Source: an uncultured Colwellia sp. (GTDB lineage: Bacteria; Pseudomonadota; Gammaproteobacteria; Enterobacterales; Alteromonadaceae). From it: a stretch of 33,278 nucleotides of DNA. The notes beneath the pieces were generated by a model. That model searched no databases. It saw only the letters and a list, made by a program, of their open reading frames with translations, and was not told where the DNA came from. The DNA is taken from positions 1 through 33,278 of the forward strand of contig CAJWBY010000031.1 in NCBI GenBank assembly GCA_913020705.1. Direction: 5' to 3'. Below, piece after piece: positions 6,769 to 14,311 of this stretch; the first letter of the stretch is position 1; each line of letters opens with the position of its first letter. A program made the translations under genes and the position numbers.

Positions 6769-7725
6769 TTAAGTAATATTGGTGTTTTTAAAGGATTTAA
6801 ACACTGTAATAGCTAATAAAATAAAACCTCCCGCAATAATACCAACAAGCCCATCTGTTAAAATAGGCACTACAACTTCAGCTAACGAACCTAAGCTATT
6901 CGCTAAAAATTCAACCAAATGTTGAACCTGTTTATGGAGCCACTCAAAACTATGAACCAAAATTCCGCCTCCAACAAGGAACATAGCAATAGTGCCAACT
7001 ACCGTTAATGTTTTCATTAATGCTGGAGCAAAAATAAGCAAACCACGACCTAATGCACGTTGAATGGTATTAAATCTGCCAGAAACGGACTTTCTTAACA
7101 AATAAAGCCCTAAATCATCAAGCTTAACAATAGCGGCAACAAGCCCATAAACACCAAAAGTAATAGCAAGAGCAAGTCCAGAGACTACCGCAACTTGTAT
7201 CCCAAAAGCCGCTTCTTGAACGGTGCCCAGTGCAATAACAACAATTTCTGCTGACAATATAAAGTCGGTACGAATAGCTCCTTTAATTTTTTCTTGCTCA
7301 AAAGCGACTAAATCAACATGATCATCGGATAAAGCATCTAGCTTTGTCTGTTGCTGTTCTTTTTTATCTTGTTCAAAATAGTCACTGTTATGAAAGTATT
7401 TGTGAAACACTTTCTCAAAACCTTCAAAACATAAAAAAAGACCGCCTATTACTAATAAAACCGTAATTAATGGCGGGGCAAAAGCACTAATAGCTAAAGC
7501 GGCAGGAACAATAATTAATTTATTGAGAAATGACCCTTTTGCAACAGCCCAAACTACAGGTAACTCCCTATCAGCCTTTACACCTGAAACTTGTTCAGCA
7601 TTAAGTGCTAAGTCATCGCCAAGTACACCTGCGGTTTTCTTCGCTGCTACTTTTGACAATATGGCAACATCATCAAGTACCGTTGCAATATCATCGAGTA
7701 ATGTTAATAGGCTTGATCCCGCCAA
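6769..7725 (-). CDS. yedI: DUF808 family inner-membrane protein YedI
   Basis: The product (318 residues from the TTG at 7725) matches E. coli YedI almost from its first residue: AGSSLLTLLDDIATVLDDVA, then KKTAGVLGDDLALNAEQVSG and RELPVVWAVAKGSFLNK. It has several hydrophobic segments (about residues 75-95, 160-200, 225-250 and 280-310) and a charged cytoplasmic loop at about 105-140. The function of the family is not established. The longer open frame to an ATG at 7815 would add 30 residues that do not look like the family; the TTG has an AGGGAG ribosome-binding site (7737-7732) six bases upstream, so I take it as the start. Upstream lies a pair of overlapping hairpins, reported separately. 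Confidence 0.88.
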   Translation of the reverse strand: MAGSSLLTLLDDIATVLDDVAILSKVAAKKTAGVLGDDLALNAEQVSGVKADRELPVVWAVAKGSFLNKLIIVPAALAISAFAPPLITVLLVIGGLFLCFEGFEKVFHKYFHNSDYFEQDKKEQQQTKLDALSDDHVDLVAFEQEKIKGAIRTDFILSAEIVVIALGTVQEAAFGIQVAVVSGLALAITFGVYGLVAAIVKLDDLGLYLLRKSVSGRFNTIQRALGRGLLIFAPALMKTLTVVGTIAMFLVGGGILVHSFEWLHKQVQHLVEFLANSLGSLAEVVVPILTDGLVGIIAGGFILLAITVFKSFKNTNIT

Positions 7726-7731
7726 TAGTTT

Positions 7732-7737
7732 CTCCCT
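7732..7737 (-). promoter_or_regulatory. Ribosome-binding site that decides the yedI start
   Basis: AGGGAG on the minus strand lies six bases before the TTG at 7725-7723. No comparable site precedes the ATG at 7815. Confidence 0.7.
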
Positions 7738-7860
7738 GCTAAAATGGTTATTTAAAAAATGATAGAGATACCATTTGTGGCATCTCGGCAAAACGTCATT
7801 CCCGAACACGGCCATGCTTTTCCATCCATGTCTTCACGAAATACCGTTCTTTGTGAACAT

Positions 7861-7885
7861 AAAAAAGGTTGCTCATAGCAACCTT
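7861..7885 (-). terminator. Intrinsic terminator of the hibernation-factor gene
   Basis: On the minus strand a perfect 9-bp stem, AAGGTTGCT with AGCAACCTT, closes a three-base loop and runs into six T residues (complement of 7861-7866). It starts 33 bases after the stop of the HPF-family gene. Confidence 0.9.
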
Positions 7886-7917
7886 ATATTCATCATAATA
7901 AACTAATTCAATTATAA

Positions 7918-8256
7918 TTATTGTTCAAGTAAAAATGCATCCGACTGCTCAACTTCATATTTTTTATGTAGTTTTGCTGCTAATACACCTTTGCGATGTG
8001 CAAGCGCTGCTTGTAGTTTTTTAGCTGCACTAGCGATAGCAGAATATAACTCTTTACCTGATGCTCGTACGGAGATTTCACTACCTTCATAGTGAGTAGA
8101 AACTTCTAATTGTTGTTGGTGTGGTTCAACGGTAATAATTGAGCTGATGCTCATAAGGCTAGGATAATGTTTAGCAATTTTTTTAAACTTGTTTTCAATT
8201 GACTGCTTAATACCTTCAGTAATTTCAACATGGTGACCAGAAATATTTATTTTCAT
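7918..8256 (-). CDS. hpf: Ribosome hibernation-promoting factor (HPF/RaiA family, short form)
   Basis: The 112-residue protein has the family opening MKINISGHHVEITEGIKQSI and the alternating beta-alpha pattern of the S30AE fold through ELYSAIASAAKKLQAALAHR. These proteins bind the 30S subunit at the mRNA/tRNA channel and either promote 100S dimers or block translation when growth slows. The C-terminal tail (KKYEVEQSDAFLLEQ) is longer than in E. coli HPF (95 residues) and about as long as in RaiA, so the two cannot be told apart with confidence. The ATG at 8256 is preferred over a start at 8292 because AAAAGG lies seven bases before it and the protein then begins at the conserved first strand. 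It stands alone, far from rpoN where hpf sits in enterics. Confidence 0.88.
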   Translation of the reverse strand: MKINISGHHVEITEGIKQSIENKFKKIAKHYPSLMSISSIITVEPHQQQLEVSTHYEGSEISVRASGKELYSAIASAAKKLQAALAHRKGVLAAKLHKKYEVEQSDAFLLEQ

Positions 8257-8382
8257 AACGTTACCTTTTACTAAGAGAAAAATTGTCTTCAACTAATATA
8301 CTCGGGGTAATACGAATAAAAAACAATGGTAATTAAGTAAAAAAAACGAAAAAAATTGTAACCACATTGAAATATAAATAAA

Positions 8383-8727
8383 TTATTTTTTCAACATTGA
8401 TTTAAGATCAGCAAAAGGATTATAGGTTGCTGTATCTTGATTCGTGTCTCCTGCAATAGTTTCTGTTTTATACTTAGCATGGTCTGTATATTTAGCATGC
8501 TCGTTATCGTGACAATAGATGCACAACAACTCCCAGTTACTACCATCGTTAGGATTATTAGTATGATCGTGATCAACGTGATGCACGGTAAGCTCCATGA
8601 GGTTTGAATACACAAACTCACGAGCACAGCGGCCACACACCCAAGGAAATAATTTTAAGGCACGGTCACGATAGCCTTTTTCTTTTGATTTATAATTAAG
8701 ACTTGCGCCTAAAGTATCTGAAGACAT
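8383..8727 (-). CDS. yajD: HNH-fold protein of the YajD family
   Basis: The 114-residue product closely resembles E. coli YajD: GYRDRALKLFPWVCGRCARE, FVYSNLMELTVHHVDHDHTN, NWELLCIYCHDNEHAKY and the C-terminal NPFADLKSMLKK. The two CxxC pairs (CGRC and CIYC) probably bind zinc, and the HHVDHD segment is the HNH core, so a metal-dependent nuclease activity is likely from the fold, though the biological role is not established. I chose ATG 8727 over a GTG at 8739 because a good sigma-70 promoter (8757-8785) puts the transcript start so close to the GTG that it would have almost no leader. Neither start has an obvious ribosome-binding site. Confidence 0.9.
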   Translation of the reverse strand: MSSDTLGASLNYKSKEKGYRDRALKLFPWVCGRCAREFVYSNLMELTVHHVDHDHTNNPNDGSNWELLCIYCHDNEHAKYTDHAKYKTETIAGDTNQDTATYNPFADLKSMLKK

Positions 8728-9044
8728 AATTGATAACACGATAATGAATGTATCTCATTGTAAAATGATGCTTAGCTTTGTTCAAGACTATTTAACTTAT
8801 ACAGTGTATTGATTATCTTGCATCATATTTTAAAGAACAGCGGTCTTGCAGTGATATAAAATATTCTATGTTAACGAATGTATTACTTAAATTAAGGGGC
8901 TTAGCATTAACCAATAAAATCTTTCGCTAGAGAATAAAACTGTAACTTTTTTGCGCAAGCATGCATTTTCATCAAAGCATTAATGAATATCAAACGCTTG
9001 AAATGTAAAAACATTCACTCGCCCTCGCTAATATTCTATACACT
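8728..9044. other. Intergenic region of 317 bases
   Basis: Between yajD and the YegD-like gene, both on the minus strand. It holds the yajD promoter near its left end. In the rest I see no open frame with a ribosome-binding site, no convincing terminator for the YegD-like gene and no repeat. Confidence 0.6.
8757..8785 (-). promoter_or_regulatory. Sigma-70 promoter of yajD
   Basis: On the minus strand TTGAAC (8785-8780) and TACAAT (8762-8757) are separated by exactly 17 bases, and transcription would start about 25 bases before the ATG at 8727. Both boxes match consensus at four or five of six positions. Confidence 0.7.
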
Positions 9045-10403
9045 TTATTGAAATACTTTTTCAGCCCAACGCGCTAAACCAACCGTTACACTGCCAAAGT
9101 GATCACCGACAATTAATGGAGTATTAGGCATTTGTTCACGTAAGAATTGGTTCAATACAGGTGACTTTGCAGAACCTCCGGTTACAAAAATCACGTCAGG
9201 TTTGCAATTGGCTTGTACAACACATTCACTCATTAATTGAGCTATCTGTTTTAATTGAGCTGTGCTTGAAGCTAACATTAATGAACGATTAACTTCAACT
9301 TCTAAGTTATCAGCTAAATCATGGAGAATTATTTGCTGGGACTCCTCTTGTGTTAACCCTATTTTTGCTTGCTCTGCACCATTTACTAACCGATGGCTTA
9401 ATTTTTGTTGATGTACTTTTAACAAACGAGAAAATATTTCAGGTTCTTTTGCATCACGTTGCAATGTTTCTAAAAAACGATAATTTGCTTGGCTATAAAA
9501 ATTAGTCTGCTCATTGATGTTATTAATCGATACTGCTTGATTAAAGCTGTTAACAGGCATAGGCTTGCCCGTTTTCAAATTACCGTTCATGCCTAAGCTT
9601 GGCATTATTCCTTTTAACGCTAATTGAATATCAAAATCATTACCACCAATTCTAACACCGGTGTGTGCAAGTAAATGTGCTTCTCTTGACGCACTACTTT
9701 TGAGTTTTGGTCCCATCAATAACATTGAACAATCAGTTGTTCCTCCACCAATATCAACAACAAGTACTTTAGTTTCTTCTTGTAAACTTGCTTCATATTC
9801 AAAGCCAGCTGCAACAGGTTCGTACTGAAATTCAACGCTTTTAAAACCCACTCTTTTAGCTGCATTAGTTAAAATATTTAATGCTTGTCGATTGCTCTCT
9901 TCGCCTTTTAACCCTTGAAAGTTTATAGGTCTGCCAATCACGGCTTGTGTTATTTCTTTTTGGTGTTTTTCCTCAGCGAGTGTTTTAATATTACTCATCA
10001 TCGCTGCAACAATATCTTCAAACAAATTAATTTGGCTATCAACTAAACCACTTGCCCCTAAAAACGACTTAGGCGATTTAATATAATACCCCTCTTCAGG
10101 ATCTTCCAAATATAAATCTAAAGCAGCTTGACCAAAAGAAAGATCGGTGGGAATACCGTCAAGCTTAAGTTCTCGTAAAACGTTTTGAGCTTTTTGCAAA
10201 GGTAACGCGCGTTGCTGTTTGAAAAGAGATTGTTGCTCGTCACTTAATTGTTGGCATAACCAATGTGAAATAATGTCTCGGCTCGGCGCATATAGCGTTG
10301 ATGAAATATACTTACCATGCTCACCTAAAGATAATATCTTCGGCTGGCCATTATCCATTACTGCGACAGCACAATTTGATGTGCCGTAATCAAAACCTAT
10401 CAT
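9045..10403 (-). CDS. yegD: Hsp70-family protein, YegD-like
   Basis: The 452-residue protein is an actin-fold ATPase of the Hsp70 superfamily with E. coli YegD as the closest match I recognise. Visible nucleotide motifs are phosphate-1 IGFDYGTSNCAVAVM at the N-terminus, phosphate-2 VLVVDIGGGTTDCSM near residue 213, and the adenosine motif VIFVTGGSAKSPVLNQF near residue 405. The length leaves no room for a classical DnaK peptide-binding domain, so it is a stand-alone ATPase-like module; clients and co-chaperones are unknown. The ATG at 10403 gives the canonical N-terminus and has a weak ribosome-binding site. A candidate promoter lies 38-66 bases upstream. Confidence 0.9.
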   Translation of the reverse strand: MIGFDYGTSNCAVAVMDNGQPKILSLGEHGKYISSTLYAPSRDIISHWLCQQLSDEQQSLFKQQRALPLQKAQNVLRELKLDGIPTDLSFGQAALDLYLEDPEEGYYIKSPKSFLGASGLVDSQINLFEDIVAAMMSNIKTLAEEKHQKEITQAVIGRPINFQGLKGEESNRQALNILTNAAKRVGFKSVEFQYEPVAAGFEYEASLQEETKVLVVDIGGGTTDCSMLLMGPKLKSSASREAHLLAHTGVRIGGNDFDIQLALKGIMPSLGMNGNLKTGKPMPVNSFNQAVSINNINEQTNFYSQANYRFLETLQRDAKEPEIFSRLLKVHQQKLSHRLVNGAEQAKIGLTQEESQQIILHDLADNLEVEVNRSLMLASSTAQLKQIAQLMSECVVQANCKPDVIFVTGGSAKSPVLNQFLREQMPNTPLIVGDHFGSVTVGLARWAEKVFQ

Positions 10404-10440
10404 TGTCTAGTTATACCACTGAGTGTAAAAAACGACGCGT

Positions 10441-10469
10441 AGCATACTGGGCAAGCACTTTTTTTTCAA
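10441..10469 (-). promoter_or_regulatory. Candidate promoter of the YegD-like gene
   Basis: On the minus strand TTGAAA (10469-10464) and TATGCT (10446-10441) are 17 bases apart, with the ATG about 38 bases downstream. Confidence 0.5.
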
Positions 10470-10573
10470 CTTATTAATAGTATCCACTCAACCATTTTTC
10501 GAAACATCTTCTATTCGATATAAATCACCATATTTTAAAATGAGATCACCACTAATTGATTTATATTTTTGAC

Positions 10574-10599
10574 AAAAAAAGCGTCATTCTAATCACGCT
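10574..10599 (-). terminator. Possible second terminator (short stem, T7 tail)
   Basis: On the minus strand AGCGT pairs with ACGCT across a ten-base loop and is followed by seven T residues. The stem is only 5 bp, so this is weak; it lies about 70 bases beyond the main terminator of the OmpA-family gene. Confidence 0.3.
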
Positions 10600-10666
10600 A
10601 TTTTAACAATCAAAATATGTCCATTGAAACTGCCCATCAAAGCGGCAAACCATAATTTTGGCAATA

Positions 10667-10696
10667 AAAAAGCCAAATATTGCTATTTGGCTTTTT
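10667..10696. terminator. Strong bidirectional terminator after the OmpA-family gene
   Basis: A perfect 13-bp stem (AAAAAGCCAAATA with TATTTGGCTTTTT) closes a four-base loop and has T-runs on both strands. It lies 28 bases past the stop of the OmpA-family gene. Confidence 0.9.
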
Positions 10697-10724
10697 AGTT
10701 CTAAAGTACTTTTACTTTATGATT

Positions 10725-11840
10725 TTATCGTTTAGTAGCAACTTGTTTCGTTACTTCTACTTCAGCGGTAATACGACGATTTTGCTTATGTGCAGCCGCA
10801 TTGTCTTCAGTATTAATTAAACGGTCTTCTCCGTAACCCATAGCAACTAAACGGCTCGGCTGAATTGAAAATTTATTAACAAGTACGTTAACAATTGATT
10901 GAGCACGTTTTTGAGAAATTCTTTGATTGTAATCACGAGACCCTGATTTTGAAGTATGGCCTTCAATGATTAGTGAAGTATGAGGATAAAGCGTTAAAAA
11001 CTCAGCAACGTCTTTAATTTCATCAAGATACTCTGGGTTTACGATTGATGAATTATTATCAAAGTTAACAAGTAAATTCATACGTACCTTTTCATCACTA
11101 AAAATAGTACAGCCGTTTTGATCAACTTTATCTGTCATCGGTGTATTAGAACAATTATCTTTATTGTCTAAAACGCCATCTTTGTCTGAATCACTTTCAA
11201 CTACTGCAACAGGCTTAGCAGCCATAGGAGTTGTTGCAACAGGTGCTTCTTTTTGGCTTACAGGTTCAGCTTTTTTAGTTCTGCGTGGCTTAGTACTTTC
11301 ACCAAAAAAGTAAATAAAACCAATTTTTGCACTTGTATCTTTATAGTAATCTAAAAGTTGGTAATGCGCTTTTGCTTCAAAATAAACAGCAGATCTTTCA
11401 CTCAAGTAGTGACGGTAACCTAAACCTAGGTCTACAGATGCTTCAGTTTCTACGATATCTAAATAGTCTAAACCGCCCACAACATAGAAATTTTGCTGAG
11501 TAGGAAAAATAAGTAGTTCAGCTGCTGCTGATGAGCTATTTGGTGCATTAAAACCGTTATTCTCATTTACTAAATTAATTTTACTGTAAGAAAGTCTAAA
11601 TTCTGTAGATTCAGTCATCCGATAGCCTAACTCTCCACCGAACCCGCTACCGTGATCTATATTAGAGAGAGGGTTTGTAGTTGATAATCTATCATTGTCT
11701 GTGCTCATGTGTAATAAATGACCACCAACGTATGCTTTTCCAACTAAATCTTGAGCTTTAGGTTGCTCGTTAGCAAAAGCGCTGTTGAAGAAAAAAGATG
11801 AGCTAATGATTAAAGCACTAACTTTAATAATGTTTTTCAT
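10725..11840 (-). CDS. OmpA-family outer-membrane protein with TSP3-type calcium motif
   Basis: The 371-residue product has a signal peptide (MKNIIKVSALIISSSFFFNS, cleavage likely after AFA), an N-terminal eight-strand barrel-like region (about 30-185, ending in the aromatic IGFIYFF), a lysine/proline/alanine linker (about 190-215), a thrombospondin type 3-like calcium motif (DSDKDGVLDNKDNCSNTP, about 217-234) and a C-terminal OmpA domain (about 255-365) with the peptidoglycan-binding blocks IIEGHTSKSGSRDYNQRIS and NRRITAEVEV. It probably tethers the outer membrane to the cell wall. The ribosome-binding site AAGGGA precedes the ATG. A perfect 10-bp inverted repeat lies in the leader (11883-11907), and a strong terminator follows. 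Similar proteins are annotated as OmpA or OprF-like porins; pore activity is not evident. Confidence 0.92.
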   Translation of the reverse strand: MKNIIKVSALIISSSFFFNSAFANEQPKAQDLVGKAYVGGHLLHMSTDNDRLSTTNPLSNIDHGSGFGGELGYRMTESTEFRLSYSKINLVNENNGFNAPNSSSAAAELLIFPTQQNFYVVGGLDYLDIVETEASVDLGLGYRHYLSERSAVYFEAKAHYQLLDYYKDTSAKIGFIYFFGESTKPRRTKKAEPVSQKEAPVATTPMAAKPVAVVESDSDKDGVLDNKDNCSNTPMTDKVDQNGCTIFSDEKVRMNLLVNFDNNSSIVNPEYLDEIKDVAEFLTLYPHTSLIIEGHTSKSGSRDYNQRISQKRAQSIVNVLVNKFSIQPSRLVAMGYGEDRLINTEDNAAAHKQNRRITAEVEVTKQVATKR

Positions 11841-11882
11841 GAGTGTATTCCCTTATTATGAAGTTTTCACTTCTACAATCTA

Positions 11883-11907
11883 TTACTCTTTTATAACAAA
11901 AGAGTAA
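11883..11907. repeat. Inverted repeat in the leader of the OmpA-family gene
   Basis: TTACTCTTTT (11883-11892) and AAAAGAGTAA (11898-11907) are exact reverse complements around a five-base spacer. It lies 43-67 bases upstream of the ATG, just downstream of a possible -10 box (TATACT, 11915-11910, minus strand). It could be an operator or a leader hairpin affecting mRNA stability. Confidence 0.5.
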
Positions 11908-12045
11908 CAAGTATAAATTTTCGGCGTATTGTACAGATAAATGAGAATATATAATACAAAGAAAGCATTATTTAATGTCATTAGACCTTCGAAACAAATA
12001 TATATAAAAAATATACACATAAAGTAAAATGATATTCTAGATCAC

Positions 12046-12073
12046 ATGAAAATAAATCCTATTTGTTTATAAT
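12046..12073 (+). promoter_or_regulatory. Candidate promoter of the DUF3083 gene
   Basis: A consensus -10 box TATAAT (12068-12073) has ATGAAA (12046-12051) 16 bases upstream. Transcription would begin about 30 bases before the ATG. Confidence 0.45.
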
Positions 12074-12110
12074 ACTTTTAGATTACTACTCTATTTATTA
12101 AGGATATGAA

Positions 12111-13223
12111 ATGCCTATCTCTCGTTCTCGTAACAACCAGCATAAAGTGTACATTCCGTCATATGCCCGTACTAACCAATATTTAATGGTTAAATTTCCA
12201 CTTACGGATGAATTAATTAACTTACACAGTAAATTAATGGATAGAACAAGTGAACAACCTTACCAAAAGTTATATCAACATTTAGCTGATAGTTTCTTCG
12301 ATGTAAATAATAAGTTAGACATTGAAAGTGGTCAATTTATTGCCAACGAAAAGTTTTCTCGTATCCGTTATAGCCCAGAAAAATTAACGGTACAAACGGA
12401 ACAAGAAATCTTATTTATGTATAGCCCGCGCAACCATTACAGCCAGAATGCATACATTAATGGTAAAAAGCGAATTAGAGGGATTACGTTAATATTTCTT
12501 GCTAATGGTGACAATGTTCGTCAAACATCAGCAGAATTTCACAAAAATGTTCTCTTGGCTTTAAACGAGTTTATTGATATTCATCAAATTAATAAATCAA
12601 CTGTAAGAGTATGTGATCACCAACATTTAACTTACGATTTATTTTCGAAAGATAAAGGCGTTACAGGTACACAGACCCATAAGTTACGTACCTTAAAAAA
12701 TCGCTATGCGGCTGATGACTTTATCCTCCCAGAAAAAAGAGATGTTCTTACCTATGCGGTAGCAGATTTACCTATTAACCGTCGCATTAAAGAGTTACTC
12801 AATATTGATAAATCAAAAGACCAGCCATATCAACCTTTGTACGATTTAATCAGTCATGCGTTTATTGAATCTGCACACAAGCAGCATTTGCTAGAGGGTG
12901 CTATTTTGGCTAATGGTTTAACACCTATTGTAAGAAGTCGCTCGGAAGAAAAACACAAGGCTGCTGGTGACTTACAAAAATTAAGCTTTAATCCGTTTGA
13001 ACCTAATAATACTTTCACTATTCACTGTGATGGTAATTTCTTAGTTGATTCAATAAAATTTGTAATCATTGCCACTAAAGATCATAAAACGAGCCAAGGG
13101 CACGGTAAATTTCTCAACCTCGTTGAGCAAGCTTTGCGTTCAACGGCCGAAAAATTGGGTTACGATAATTCAAAAGAAGAATTGGTTATTCGTTTACATC
13201 AACACATTGGTTATGACCTTTAA
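12111..13223 (+). CDS. DUF3083 family protein with internal duplication
   Basis: The 370-residue protein resembles DUF3083, a family I associate with Shewanella, Colwellia and relatives; no function is known to me. No signal peptide, membrane helix or catalytic motif is visible, so it is probably cytoplasmic. The sequence falls into two related halves, about residues 24-177 and 212-370: QPYQKLYQHL matches QPYQPLYDLI, GQFIANEKFSRIRYS matches GAILANGLTPIVRSR, ITLIFLANGDN matches IKFVIIATKDH, and both halves end in a DHQHLTYDL / LHQHIGYDL motif. The conserved His and Gln at the end of each half could form a binding or active site. An AAGGAT ribosome-binding site precedes the ATG. A hairpin without a U-tract lies after the stop, and rlmF follows on the same strand. 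Confidence 0.8.
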   Translation: MPISRSRNNQHKVYIPSYARTNQYLMVKFPLTDELINLHSKLMDRTSEQPYQKLYQHLADSFFDVNNKLDIESGQFIANEKFSRIRYSPEKLTVQTEQEILFMYSPRNHYSQNAYINGKKRIRGITLIFLANGDNVRQTSAEFHKNVLLALNEFIDIHQINKSTVRVCDHQHLTYDLFSKDKGVTGTQTHKLRTLKNRYAADDFILPEKRDVLTYAVADLPINRRIKELLNIDKSKDQPYQPLYDLISHAFIESAHKQHLLEGAILANGLTPIVRSRSEEKHKAAGDLQKLSFNPFEPNNTFTIHCDGNFLVDSIKFVIIATKDHKTSQGHGKFLNLVEQALRSTAEKLGYDNSKEELVIRLHQHIGYDL

Positions 13224-13250
13224 GTAAACCTGATAGAATTCAGAATATTC

Positions 13251-13285
13251 AAGTTTGTCGCATAATAATTATATGCGGCAAACTT
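13251..13285 (+). other. Stable intergenic hairpin without U-tract
   Basis: AAGTTTGTCGCATA (13251-13264) pairs with TATGCGGCAAACTT (13272-13285): 14 pairs including one G-U wobble, closed by a seven-base loop. No T-run follows, so it is not a standard intrinsic terminator. It lies 28 bases after the DUF3083 stop and 59 bases before the rlmF start, and could protect a 3' end or tune read-through into rlmF. Confidence 0.6.
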
Positions 13286-13343
13286 ATCATTTAGATTACG
13301 GAAATGATAAAATCTTTACGTTATTTATTTGTAGAGAATATTC

Positions 13344-14297
13344 GTGGCATTAAAAAAGAACCTCCATCCCAGAAATCGTCATAATAACGGTTATGATTTT
13401 TTAGCACTTTGCCAATCAACGCCTAGGCTAAAACCCTACGTGCATGCCAATAAATATCAGAATTTATCTATCGACTTTTCTGACGCTAATGCGGTAAAAG
13501 CACTTAATCAGGCTTTATTAAAACATCATTATCACGTAAACCAATGGGATATTCCCCAAGGTTATTTGTGCCCCCCTATTCCAGGTAGAGTTGACTATAT
13601 TCATTACCTTGATGATTTGTTGTCACAAACACTCTCTGCACCGTCGGTGAAAAATCAAATATCAGTACTTGATATTGGTACAGGTGCAAGTTGTATTTAC
13701 CCGATTTTAGGCCAACGCGAATATCAGTGGCGTTTTACTTGTAGTGATATAGACCCTATTGCAATTAAAGTTGCGCAGCAAAATATCTCCTCAGACAAAC
13801 GTCTCAAAAAATCAATAACCTGTAAATTACAAACAGAATCAACACAAGTCTTTAGCGGCATAGTTCAATCAGATGACCGTTATGAACTAACAATGTGTAA
13901 TCCACCTTTTCATCGTTCATTAGCTGAAGCAACAAAAGGGTCTTTACGGAAAGTCAAAAATTTAGCAGCAAATAAGAAAGATACGAAAACGCCATTAAGT
14001 AACGAAAAAACAGTACCACTAAATTTTGGCGGACAAAATGCAGAATTATGGTGCCCTGGTGGAGAAGTCTCTTTTATCAACAACATGATAAAAGAAAGTA
14101 AACGTTACCAAAATCAAGTGTTATGGTTCACCTGTTTAGTGTCTAAAAAAGATCATATAAGTCAGCTAAAGCTCACACTTAAAAAATCTAATGCCAAGCA
14201 AGTGAAAGTCGTTAATATGGCCCAAGGACAAAAAATCAGTCGTTTTATTGCGTGGAGTTATTTAGATGAAGAACAACAAAAGCATTGGTTTGATTAA
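13344..14297 (+). CDS. rlmF: 23S rRNA (adenine1618-N6)-methyltransferase
   Basis: The 317-residue product aligns along its length with E. coli RlmF (YbiN), which methylates N6 of A1618 in 23S rRNA using S-adenosylmethionine. Seen here are the N-terminal LHPRNRHNNGYDF, the PQGYLCPPIPGRVDYIHYL block, SAM motif I VLDIGTGASCIYP (about residue 112), the N6-adenine catalytic motif NPPFH (about 192) and the C-terminal MAQGQKISRFIAWSY. A lysine/threonine-rich insert at about 205-225 precedes the conserved LNFGGQNAELWCPGGE. The start is a GTG with a GTAGAG-like site upstream. It is followed after 14 bases by a second methyltransferase gene, probably in one transcript. Confidence 0.95.
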   Translation: MALKKNLHPRNRHNNGYDFLALCQSTPRLKPYVHANKYQNLSIDFSDANAVKALNQALLKHHYHVNQWDIPQGYLCPPIPGRVDYIHYLDDLLSQTLSAPSVKNQISVLDIGTGASCIYPILGQREYQWRFTCSDIDPIAIKVAQQNISSDKRLKKSITCKLQTESTQVFSGIVQSDDRYELTMCNPPFHRSLAEATKGSLRKVKNLAANKKDTKTPLSNEKTVPLNFGGQNAELWCPGGEVSFINNMIKESKRYQNQVLWFTCLVSKKDHISQLKLTLKKSNAKQVKVVNMAQGQKISRFIAWSYLDEEQQKHWFD

Positions 14298-14311
14298 GCG
14301 TATATTTCTAT

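Larger units (their letters stand above)
10404..10724. other. Intergenic region of 321 bases
   Basis: Between the YegD-like and OmpA-family genes, both on the minus strand. It contains a candidate promoter (10441-10469), a short minus-strand stem with a T7 tail (10574-10599) and the strong ompA-family terminator (10667-10696). I see no small gene in it. Confidence 0.6.

Noticed and set aside
7726..7815. Thirty extra N-terminal residues of yedI from ATG 7815
   Set aside because: They do not resemble the family, and the TTG at 7725 has a proper ribosome-binding site and gives the family N-terminus.
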